This document shows positions 1-5,161 of a stretch of 5,161 bases of DNA, piece after piece (the first letter of the stretch is position 1; every line of letters starts with the position of its first letter). Made by a program: the position numbers and the translations under genes. The notes under the pieces are model-generated. The model did not search any database. It was not told where the DNA came from and was given only the letters and a program-made list of their open reading frames with translations. The stretch comes from Candidatus Pelagibacter sp. Lineage in GTDB: Bacteria > Pseudomonadota > Alphaproteobacteria > Pelagibacterales > Pelagibacteraceae. The stretch lies in the NCBI GenBank assembly GCA_028222435.1, contig JAOIST010000023.1, positions 1-5,161 of the forward strand. Direction: 5' to 3'.

Positions 1-801
1 AAGCATAAGATCTTTAATTTTAAGTCTTTTTCTATCGTTTAAAAAATATTTATCATCGCCAATAATTGGGTTACCTATATTTAAAAGTTGTTTTCTTAAC
101 TGATGTTTTCTACCTGTAATAGGATTTAACTCAATATAAGAATATCCTTCATTTGATTTAATAATCTTAAGATTTGAAATTGCTTTTTGAGAAACTCTTT
201 TATTGTTTTCAAAATAAACTAAATCATCCCTCATTGTTTTTATAGTTTTATCAACTTTTCCATAAACAATAGCTAAATATGTTTTGTGAATTTTTCTTAT
301 TCTAAAAAGAGATGTAAATAATTGAGCATATTTTCTATTTTTTGCTACTATTAAAATACCTGATGTATCTTTATCTATTCTATGAACAATATAAGGAGTT
401 ATATTTTCAAAATATCTAGTGTTTTTAAGAATATCTATTAAATTTTTAAAAGATTTCGTACCAGATTGAACTGGTAAACCTTTTGGTTTATTTACCACTA
501 TAAAATTTTCATTATCTTCTATTACATAATCATCGTATTTACTTATTTCATTTTTTTTTGGTTTATATTTAACTTTGATTTCTTTGTTTGTAGGTTTAAA
601 TTTTGAAATATCATAAATTTCTATTAAATCTCCATTTTGTAATCTGTATGAAGATTTAGTTTTCTTTTTATTAACTTTAATCTTATTTAGTCTGATGATT
701 TTTTCTACTAAAGAGTGAGGTAAACTAATAACTTTTTGTACAAACCATTTATCAAGTCTTGCGTCATGATAATTATCATCCACAATAAAAAATTTGGGCA
801 T
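1..801 (-). CDS. rluC: 23S rRNA pseudouridine synthase, RluA family (RluC-like), C-terminus cut by window edge
   Basis: The enzyme isomerises specific uridines of rRNA to pseudouridine. E. coli RluC acts on 23S U955, U2504 and U2580; the exact targets here are inferred. I translated 267 codons from an ATG at 801, the first start after an in-frame stop at 808-810, and found no stop before the window edge. Residues about 14-65 look like an S4 RNA-binding domain (RLDKWF, then IKVNKKKTK and YRLQNGDLIEI). The catalytic domain follows: NKPKGLPVQSG (104-114), the family signature HRIDKDTSGILIVAK (140-154) with catalytic Asp143, KTYLAIVYG (173-181), and GRKHQLR (230-236). E. coli RluC has 319 residues, so roughly 40-50 residues are probably missing. 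The gene starts 11 bases after rplQ with no terminator or clear Shine-Dalgarno, so it is probably cotranscribed with the alpha operon. RluA family membership is very secure; RluC rather than RluD or another paralogue rests on the S4 domain and general resemblance. Confidence 0.88.
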   Translation of the reverse strand, partial: MPKFFIVDDNYHDARLDKWFVQKVISLPHSLVEKIIRLNKIKVNKKKTKSSYRLQNGDLIEIYDISKFKPTNKEIKVKYKPKKNEISKYDDYVIEDNENFIVVNKPKGLPVQSGTKSFKNLIDILKNTRYFENITPYIVHRIDKDTSGILIVAKNRKYAQLFTSLFRIRKIHKTYLAIVYGKVDKTIKTMRDDLVYFENNKRVSQKAISNLKIIKSNEGYSYIELNPITGRKHQLRKQLLNIGNPIIGDDKYFLNDRKRLKIKDLML

Positions 802-812
802 TAAAACTTAAA

Positions 813-1262
813 TTATTTTTTAGCCAATTTTGGTTCTGACTCAGTTTCTTTTAGTTTATCTTTAGTCTCAATCTTCTTTGGCTTGTCAATTTTTTTTGCT
901 TCAGGGTTTCGATCAACTAATTCAATAACTGCCATTGGTGCATCATCTCCTGTTCTAAATCCTGCTTTTAAAACTCTAGAATAACCGCCTTTTCTAGTGT
1001 TATATCTTTTAGATAATTCATCAAAGACTTTTGTTACAGATTTCTTATCTTGCAACTTGGAAAATAATCTTTTTTTATTACTTAAAATATTTTTTTTACC
1101 TATAGTTATAACTTTATCAATTTGTGGTTTTAGTTCTTTAGCTTTTGGTAAAGTAGTTATTATTTGTTCATATTTAATTAAGGAATTAAGCATATTTTTG
1201 AATAAGGCTTTACGATGCTCACTTGTCTTATTTAATTTTCTGTATCCAATACCGTGTCTCAT
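813..1262 (-). CDS. rplQ: 50S ribosomal protein L17
   Basis: L17 is a large-subunit protein near the peptide exit tunnel. The 149-residue product begins [20 protein letters not shown] and carries the family blocks [10 protein letters not shown] (36-45), [20 protein letters not shown] (92-111) and [10 protein letters not shown]. The conserved core ends near residue 120. It is followed by a charged tail of about 29 residues, rich in Lys, Glu and Pro, that E. coli L17 (127 residues) lacks; C-terminal tails on L17 are common in Alphaproteobacteria. The ATG overlaps the rpoA stop by one base (TAATG). With no strong Shine-Dalgarno, reinitiation by ribosomes finishing rpoA is the likely way it is translated. 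It is the last ribosomal-protein gene of the alpha operon. Confidence 0.98.
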   Translation of the reverse strand: MRHGIGYRKLNKTSEHRKALFKNMLNSLIKYEQIITTLPKAKELKPQIDKVITIGKKNILSNKKRLFSKLQDKKSVTKVFDELSKRYNTRKGGYSRVLKAGFRTGDDAPMAVIELVDRNPEAKKIDKPKKIETKDKLKETESEPKLAKK

Positions 1263-1264
1263 TA
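1260..1264 (-). promoter_or_regulatory. rpoA/rplQ stop-start overlap (TAATG)
   Basis: The rpoA stop TAA (1262-1264) shares its last A with the rplQ ATG (1260-1262). The bases just upstream read GAAGAAAATAACTAC, with only a weak purine stretch and no GGAG core. This suggests translational coupling, which would keep L17 tied to alpha synthesis. The overlap is read directly; coupling is inferred. Confidence 0.7.
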
Positions 1265-2296
1265 GTAGTTATTTTCTTCTAATTTTTTAGAAAGTTCAGC
1301 TATATTATCTGGAGGCCAGTTTGGTATTTCCATGCCAAGATATAATGACATTGTATTAAGCACCTCTTTAATTTCATTTAATGATTTTCTACCAAAGTTA
1401 GGAGTTCTAAGCATTTCTGGCTCAGTTTTTTGAACTAAATCTCCAATATAAATAATGTTATCATTTTTTAAGCAATTCATTGATCTAACTGATAGTTCAA
1501 GCTCTTCAACTCTTTTTAATAAATTTCTATTGAATTCAGGCTCTGTAGATTTTACCTCTTTAGTTATTTCTTTTGGATCTTCAAAATTTATAAACATTGC
1601 TAGTTGATCTTGAAAAATTCTAGCTGAGTATGCTATTGCATCTTCTGCATCAACAGTTCCATTTGTTTCCACGCTCATAATTAATTTGTCATAATCCAAA
1701 GCGCTTCCGGCTCTTGTATTTTCAACAGAAAAAGAAACTTTCTTAACTGGACTAAATAAAGAATCGATAGAGATTAATCCAAGAGGACTATCTTCAGATT
1801 TATTTTTTGGTGCCGAAACGTATCCTTTTCCAGTACTTACCAATAATTCCATGTGAAAATGTATTTTTTCATCTAGGTTACAAATAATTTGCTCTGGATT
1901 TAAAATTTCAATTTCAGGAACTAAGCTAATATCTTTAGCTTTTACTTCTTTAGGACCTTTTATATCTAAAATAATTTTTTTTGGACTAGAAGTAGACGAC
2001 TTAATGGCCAAATTTTTAATGTTTAAAACTATATCTGTAACATCTTCACTCACGCCTTTTATCGATGAAAATTCATGAAGAACACCATCAATTTGAATAG
2101 CCGTAACTGCTGCTCCTTGAATAGATGATAATAATATTCTTCTTAAAGAATTCCCTATAGTTTGACCAAAGCCTTTTTCTAAAGGTTCGGCAATAACTTT
2201 AGCTATAGTCCTATCTTCGTTGCTAGTAATTTCTAATTTATTGGGTTTAATAAGTGCTTTCCAGTTTTTATCTATTACAGTTGTCGTAGTTTGCAT
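1262..2296 (-). CDS. rpoA: DNA-directed RNA polymerase subunit alpha
   Basis: The alpha dimer is the scaffold on which beta and beta' assemble; its C-terminal domain contacts UP elements and activators. The 344-residue length is normal for Proteobacteria. The N-terminal domain (about 1-235) shows [22 protein letters not shown] (37-58, the assembly region), [20 protein letters not shown] (66-85), and [20 protein letters not shown] (193-212). An acidic/basic linker (about 236-255) leads to the C-terminal domain. There [12 protein letters not shown] (266-277) matches the E. coli DNA-contact helix, with Arg271 corresponding to E. coli Arg265, Asn274 to Asn268 and Lys277 to Lys271. [16 protein letters not shown] (298-313) gives the second DNA-contact segment, and the protein ends with the usual [10 protein letters not shown] region. 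The ATG overlaps the rpsK stop by one base and has the best Shine-Dalgarno in the window. Confidence 0.99.
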   Translation of the reverse strand: MQTTTTVIDKNWKALIKPNKLEITSNEDRTIAKVIAEPLEKGFGQTIGNSLRRILLSSIQGAAVTAIQIDGVLHEFSSIKGVSEDVTDIVLNIKNLAIKSSTSSPKKIILDIKGPKEVKAKDISLVPEIEILNPEQIICNLDEKIHFHMELLVSTGKGYVSAPKNKSEDSPLGLISIDSLFSPVKKVSFSVENTRAGSALDYDKLIMSVETNGTVDAEDAIAYSARIFQDQLAMFINFEDPKEITKEVKSTEPEFNRNLLKRVEELELSVRSMNCLKNDNIIYIGDLVQKTEPEMLRTPNFGRKSLNEIKEVLNTMSLYLGMEIPNWPPDNIAELSKKLEENNY

Positions 2297-2739
2297 TATA
2301 CTCTCCTTCTTTTTGGGGGTCTTGCCCCATTATGTGGCATAGGTGTGGTATCTTTAATTGATAAAATTTTAAATCCTCTTGATTGTAATGATCTTAATGC
2401 TGTTTCTCTTCCAGATCCTGGGCCTTTTACTTGAACAGTTAAAGTTCTTAAACCCTGTTCAAAAGCTTTAGCCCCAGCGTCATCAGCTGCTATCTGTGCT
2501 GCATAAGGTGTAGATTTTCTAGAGCCTTTAAAACCTTTTGCACCAGCCGAGGACCATGAAATTATATTTCCACTTTCATCTGCAATTGAGATTATTGTAT
2601 TATTAAAAGTTGAATAGACATAAGCTATACCAGAGGTAATATTTTTTTTTATTTTTTTCTTTGCTTTAAAGGAACTAGTTTTTTTTGTCTCCACTTTTTT
2701 TTCCTCTTTAACTACTGCATTATTATTTTTTTTATTCAT
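2296..2739 (-). CDS. rpsK: 30S ribosomal protein S11
   Basis: S11 sits on the platform of the small subunit and helps shape the mRNA exit and E-site region. The 147-residue product matches the family from about residue 30: [19 protein letters not shown] (36-54), [17 protein letters not shown] (69-85), [15 protein letters not shown] (104-118), [17 protein letters not shown] (131-147). The PHNG motif (135-138) keeps the Asn (137) whose E. coli counterpart is known to form isoaspartate. The usual Cys in the following NGC is Ala here. About 18 extra residues precede the family start: Lys-, Asn- and Glu-rich and probably disordered. No internal ATG or clear alternative start gives a shorter form, so I keep the ATG. 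It begins 6 bases after rpsM with no visible Shine-Dalgarno, so coupling to rpsM is likely. Confidence 0.98.
   Translation of the reverse strand: MNKKNNNAVVKEEKKVETKKTSSFKAKKKIKKNITSGIAYVYSTFNNTIISIADESGNIISWSSAGAKGFKGSRKSTPYAAQIAADDAGAKAFEQGLRTLTVQVKGPGSGRETALRSLQSRGFKILSIKDTTPMPHNGARPPKRRRV
2303..2308 (-). promoter_or_regulatory. Strong Shine-Dalgarno of rpoA, inside the end of rpsK
   Basis: On the minus strand AAGGAG lies 6 bases before the rpoA ATG (AAGGAG-AGTATA-ATG). It is formed by the last codons of rpsK, AGA AGG AGA GTA, which encode the conserved Arg-Arg-Arg-Val end of S11. The rpsK stop and rpoA start overlap as TAATG (2294-2298). It is the only canonical site I see before any start in the window, which fits a need for independent or boosted initiation on rpoA. 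Confidence 0.85.
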
Positions 2740-2745
2740 TTTAAA

Positions 2746-3129
2746 TTATTTTTTTAGAGGGGTTAATTTTTTACCAGCTATTGCTATTGCTTTTCCTTTT
2801 CTGGTTCTAGCATTGCATTGAGTCCTTTGACCTCTCACAGGTAATTTCTTTTTATGTCTAGATCCCCTATAACAAGCTAGATCAACAAGCCTTTTAATAT
2901 TTACAGAAATTTCTCTTCTTAAATCGCCCTCGACTTTATGGTTGGCATCAATAAATTCTCTAATTTTTAAAACTTGCTCTTCAGATAATTCATTTACTCT
3001 TTTAGATGATGGTATATTTAATTGTTCACAGATTTTTTTTGATGAATGTAATCCTATTCCGTGAATATATGTTAGAGCTATACTAACTACCTTATTTTGT
3101 GGAATATTTATCCCTGCGATACGAGCCAT
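2746..3129 (-). CDS. rpsM: 30S ribosomal protein S13
   Basis: S13 is in the head of the small subunit; it contacts P-site tRNA through its C-terminal tail and forms an intersubunit bridge. The product has 127 residues (E. coli 118). It shows the conserved start [10 protein letters not shown], the helix-turn segment [14 protein letters not shown] (21-34), [10 protein letters not shown] (66-75), [15 protein letters not shown] (78-92), and [18 protein letters not shown] (96-113), followed by a basic tail ending KKLTPLKK. The stretch between YRG and LPVRG reads SRHKKK where E. coli has LRHRRG, a small departure. It is the first gene of the alpha operon and lies behind a 59-base gap with a candidate promoter. 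No Shine-Dalgarno is visible before the ATG. Confidence 0.98.
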   Translation of the reverse strand: MARIAGINIPQNKVVSIALTYIHGIGLHSSKKICEQLNIPSSKRVNELSEEQVLKIREFIDANHKVEGDLRREISVNIKRLVDLACYRGSRHKKKLPVRGQRTQCNARTRKGKAIAIAGKKLTPLKK

Positions 3130-3158
3130 AAATTTATGAATTTTTTAATTCTTGCGTA

Positions 3159-3186
3159 TTTATATTGTCTAATCATTTAAAGTCAA
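3159..3186 (-). promoter_or_regulatory. Candidate sigma70-type promoter for rpsM-rpsK-rpoA-rplQ
   Basis: On the minus strand the adk-rpsM gap contains TTGACT (3181-3186), 16 bases, then TATAAA (3159-3164). Each hexamer differs from the sigma70 consensus at one position. Transcription would start near 3152-3153, leaving a leader of only about 23 bases before the rpsM ATG. The site lies in the only gap above 16 bases and at the classical border between the spc and alpha gene groups, which supports it. AT-rich DNA gives chance -10 boxes easily, but the GC-containing TTGACT at correct spacing is less easily dismissed. Confidence 0.5.
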
Positions 3187-3188
3187 CC

Positions 3189-3833
3189 CTAGATACTCTC
3201 CAATAAATAGCTAATTTCATCGTTAATTTCAGGTATTGTACCCTCACCATTAATTACCTTAAGTAAATTAAATTTTTTATAAAAATTAATTAATGGTTCA
3301 ATATTTTTTTCATAAGTTTGATATCTTTTGACCGCAATATCTAAAGTATCATCAGATCTTTTTTGTAAATATCTTGAAGCACAACAATCTGAATTTATAG
3401 GTGCAGGGTTAAAAAATTCATTGTAGATTTTACCGCATAGAGAACATACTGATCTTCCTGAAATTCTTTTTTTAATTAGCTCTAAAGATACAGAGAGTTT
3501 TAAAACTAGAGATATTTTTTGATCATATTGTTTTAAAATATGATTTAAATTTTCTGCTTGAAGTATATTTCTGGGAAAGCCGTCAAAAATAAATCTGTTT
3601 TTATATTTAATATTTGAAACAAATTTTTTAATTAAATTTCCTACTATTTCATCGGACACCAGTTGGCCCGAATTCATAATGCTTGAAATATTGATTCCTA
3701 ATTCAGATTTATTCTTAATCTCACTTCTTAAAAGTTCTCCTGTAGAAATTTGAAATAATTTAAATTTTTTTACAATAAAATCTGACTGTGTACCCTTACC
3801 AGCTCCAGGAGGGCCAAATATAACAATATTCAT
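3189..3833 (-). CDS. adk: Adenylate kinase, long form with zinc-finger-like LID
   Basis: This cytosolic enzyme interconverts ATP + AMP and 2 ADP. The 214-residue length is standard for the long form. Visible motifs: P-loop GPPGAGKGTQ (7-16, Lys13), STGELLR (30-36, AMP-site Arg36), DGFPRN (84-89, Arg88), KKRISGR (121-127, Arg123 and Arg127), KRSDD (158-162, Arg159) and KRYQTY (169-174, Arg170). All the usual catalytic arginines appear to be present. The LID (about 126-163) has C130-x2-C133 as in the zinc-binding Bacillus/Geobacillus enzymes, but the second pair is adjacent (C150, C151) with Ser at 153, so metal binding is uncertain. The ATG lies 7 bases after secY, and the N-terminus MNIVIFGPPGAGKGT fits the family exactly. 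adk next to secY is a common bacterial arrangement, probably cotranscribed with the spc operon. Confidence 0.98.
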   Translation of the reverse strand: MNIVIFGPPGAGKGTQSDFIVKKFKLFQISTGELLRSEIKNKSELGINISSIMNSGQLVSDEIVGNLIKKFVSNIKYKNRFIFDGFPRNILQAENLNHILKQYDQKISLVLKLSVSLELIKKRISGRSVCSLCGKIYNEFFNPAPINSDCCASRYLQKRSDDTLDIAVKRYQTYEKNIEPLINFYKKFNLLKVINGEGTIPEINDEISYLLESI

Positions 3834-3840
3834 TTACTTA

Positions 3841-5145
3841 TTATTTTCCAAATTTTGTTTTTTTAATTAATGACTCGTATTGCGAACTCATCAATCTAGT
3901 TTGGACTTGAGTTACAGTATCCATAGCTACCACAACTACAATTAATATAGACGTTCCACCTAAATAAAATGGTATAGGATATTTTGCGATTAAAAATTCT
4001 GGCATTAAACAAACAAACGTTAAATATAAAGCTCCGACAGTAGTCAATCTCATTAAGATTGTATCAATATACTCTGCTGTTCTTTCTCCAGGTCTTATAC
4101 CGGGCACATAGCCACCGTATTTTCTTAAATTCTCCGCAGTTTCTTTGGGGTTAAAAACTATTGAGGTATAAAAGAATGAAAAAAAAATTATTCCTGAAGC
4201 GTAAAGCAACATGTAAAGAGGTTGACCTTGAGTAAACAATGACGATATTTTTAAAAAAGCATCAGACTCTGCAAAACCGAAATTTGAAATTGTGATAGGC
4301 AAAAGTAATAATGCAGAAGCAAAAATCGCCGGTATTACTCCAGCAGTATTTATTTTTAAAGGAAGGTGAGATGACTCTCCACCATACATTTTATTTCCTA
4401 CTTGTCTCTTAGGATAATTAATTAATATTTTTCTCATAGCTCTTTCAAAAAATACAATGAAAAGGACTGTTAAAATTACTAGAATAAAAATACCTACAAT
4501 CATAACGGCTGATAAAGCCCCAGTTCTACCAAGTTCAAAAGTTGAAGCTAAAGCTCTTGGTATCTCTGCCACTATGCCTGAAAAAATAATTAATGATATA
4601 CCGTTTCCAACTCCTCTTAATGTTATTTGTTCTCCGAGCCACATTAAAAAAGTAGTACCTGCTACAAGAGAGATAGTTGTAATAATTCTAAAAGACATTC
4701 CTGGTTCAATAACTAAATTTCCTGCATTTTCTAATCCTACTGAAACACCGTAACCTTGCAGACATGCAATTAAAACAGTTCCATATCTTGTTATTTGTGT
4801 AATTTTTTTTCTACCAATTTCTCCTTGTTCTTTTAGATTTTTGAAATAGTCAGAAACACCTGTTAATAATTGAACAATAATTGAAGATGAAATATATGGC
4901 ATTATTCCTAAAGCAAAAATTGCCATTCTTGTTACAGCTCCACCTGAAAACATATTAAACATTCCAAGTAATCCTTTTTGACTTGAAGCCATGATTTCTT
5001 TTAAAGCCAGAGGATCTATGCCTGCTAAAGGAATATATGTACCTAAACGGTATATAGTTAATATTAAAATTGTAAATATTATTCTATTTTTTAAGTCTTT
5101 AGCTTGACTAAAAGCACCAGTGGTATTGAGTGTTTCACTTGACAT
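3841..5145 (-). CDS. secY: Protein translocase subunit SecY
   Basis: SecY forms the protein-conducting channel of the inner membrane with SecE and SecG, taking substrates from SecA and the ribosome. The 434-residue length is typical (E. coli 443). I can place ten membrane segments at roughly 22-42, 74-96, 119-139, 152-173, 182-200, 213-233, 267-288, 309-331, 366-386 and 393-412. The plug region lies near 57-75 (GLLGMFNMFSGGAVTRM). Cytosolic landmarks are the signature GYGVSVGLE (131-139), GVGNGISLIIF (178-188), the C4 loop ERAMRKILINYPKRQVG (234-250), HLPLKINTAGVIP (260-272), and the C5 loop PGIRPGERTAEYI (348-360), whose Arg351 corresponds to the Arg essential for SecA-driven export in E. 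coli. The start at 5145 gives the usual short cytosolic N-terminus. In other bacteria rplO precedes secY, and that gene is expected just beyond the window. Confidence 0.99.
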   Translation of the reverse strand: MSSETLNTTGAFSQAKDLKNRIIFTILILTIYRLGTYIPLAGIDPLALKEIMASSQKGLLGMFNMFSGGAVTRMAIFALGIMPYISSSIIVQLLTGVSDYFKNLKEQGEIGRKKITQITRYGTVLIACLQGYGVSVGLENAGNLVIEPGMSFRIITTISLVAGTTFLMWLGEQITLRGVGNGISLIIFSGIVAEIPRALASTFELGRTGALSAVMIVGIFILVILTVLFIVFFERAMRKILINYPKRQVGNKMYGGESSHLPLKINTAGVIPAIFASALLLLPITISNFGFAESDAFLKISSLFTQGQPLYMLLYASGIIFFSFFYTSIVFNPKETAENLRKYGGYVPGIRPGERTAEYIDTILMRLTTVGALYLTFVCLMPEFLIAKYPIPFYLGGTSILIVVVVAMDTVTQVQTRLMSSQYESLIKKTKFGK

Positions 5146-5161
5146 AATCTGTTATTTCTTA
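5146..5161 (-). promoter_or_regulatory. Region upstream of secY with weak ribosome binding site
   Basis: On the minus strand these 16 bases read TAAGAAATAACAGATT directly before the secY ATG. AAGAAA (5155-5160) with a 9-base spacer is at best a weak Shine-Dalgarno. A TAA at 5159-5161 or 5152-5154 could be the stop of the preceding gene (rplO expected from synteny), but too little sequence is present to decide the frame. Confidence 0.3.

Noticed and set aside
802..812. Possible terminator between rplQ and the pseudouridine synthase
   Set aside because: Only 11 bases, all A/T except one C/G pair, with no stem; the end of rplQ also gives no GC-rich hairpin.
997..1290. Plus-strand open frame of 97 codons opposite rplQ and the end of rpoA
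   Set aside because: It lies entirely opposite strongly conserved L17/alpha coding sequence, has no recognisable domain, and its hydrophobic make-up is what reverse reading of Lys/Glu-rich AT-rich codons produces.
2296..2298. Possible missing rpsD (S4) gene between rpsK and rpoA as a sign of deletion
   Set aside because: rpsD is located elsewhere in Alphaproteobacteria generally, and the TAATG junction is clean, so this is the normal arrangement rather than a loss in this genome.
3138..3151. Inverted repeat GAATT-TTTT-AATTC in the adk-rpsM gap, considered as terminator or S4-type regulatory hairpin
   Set aside because: A five-pair stem with one G-C pair and a four-base loop is too weak, has no terminal U-run suited to a terminator, and is expected by chance in such AT-rich DNA.
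4457..4753. Plus-strand open frame of 98 codons opposite secY
   Set aside because: It is contained in the antisense of SecY membrane segments, has no motif or ribosome binding site, and secY on the other strand is unambiguous.
1..5161. Mobile element, CRISPR array, tRNA, phage or defence system
   Set aside because: Genes cover all but about 100 bases, all are core housekeeping genes in conserved order with uniform composition, and I saw no repeats, integrase or transposase motifs, or cloverleaf-like sequence.

Overview
The window is a compact, very AT-rich (by eye about 30% G+C, not counted) piece of a bacterial ribosomal-protein region. Every gene lies on the minus strand, so the genes read from high to low coordinates: secY, adk, rpsM, rpsK, rpoA, rplQ, then a 23S rRNA pseudouridine synthase of the RluA/RluC family that runs off the left edge. 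The end of the spc operon (secY-adk) followed by the alpha operon (rpsM-rpsK-rpoA-rplQ), with adk between them and no rpsD between rpsK and rpoA, is an alphaproteobacterial arrangement. The low G+C, tiny gaps, lysine- and asparagine-rich proteins and almost complete lack of Shine-Dalgarno sequences point to a streamlined lineage. A SAR11/Pelagibacterales relative is my best guess. A Rickettsiales-type genome is not excluded by this window alone.

Layout. At the right end, 16 bases of upstream sequence precede secY (3841-5145), the membrane channel of the Sec translocon. Seven bases later comes adk (3189-3833), adenylate kinase with a zinc-finger-like LID. A 59-base gap (3130-3188), the largest in the window, holds a good candidate sigma70-type promoter that would drive the alpha operon. 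rpsM (S13), rpsK (S11), rpoA (RNA polymerase alpha) and rplQ (L17) then follow with a 6-base gap and two TAATG stop/start overlaps. Eleven bases after rplQ, with no terminator between, begins the pseudouridine synthase (1-801, C-terminus missing).

Functionally the genes form a growth-linked block: making ribosomes (S13, S11, L17), modifying 23S rRNA (RluC-like), making RNA polymerase (alpha), exporting and inserting membrane proteins (SecY), and balancing adenine nucleotides (Adk). There is no gene-free stretch above 300 bases, and I see no mobile element, CRISPR array, RNA gene or phage feature.

This is an ordinary housekeeping region, and I found no convincing novel system. The points worth a second look are small: the internal promoter, the altered zinc motif in Adk, a Shine-Dalgarno written into the conserved C-terminus of S11, lysine-rich tails on S11 and L17, and the coupling of an rRNA-modifying enzyme to the alpha operon.
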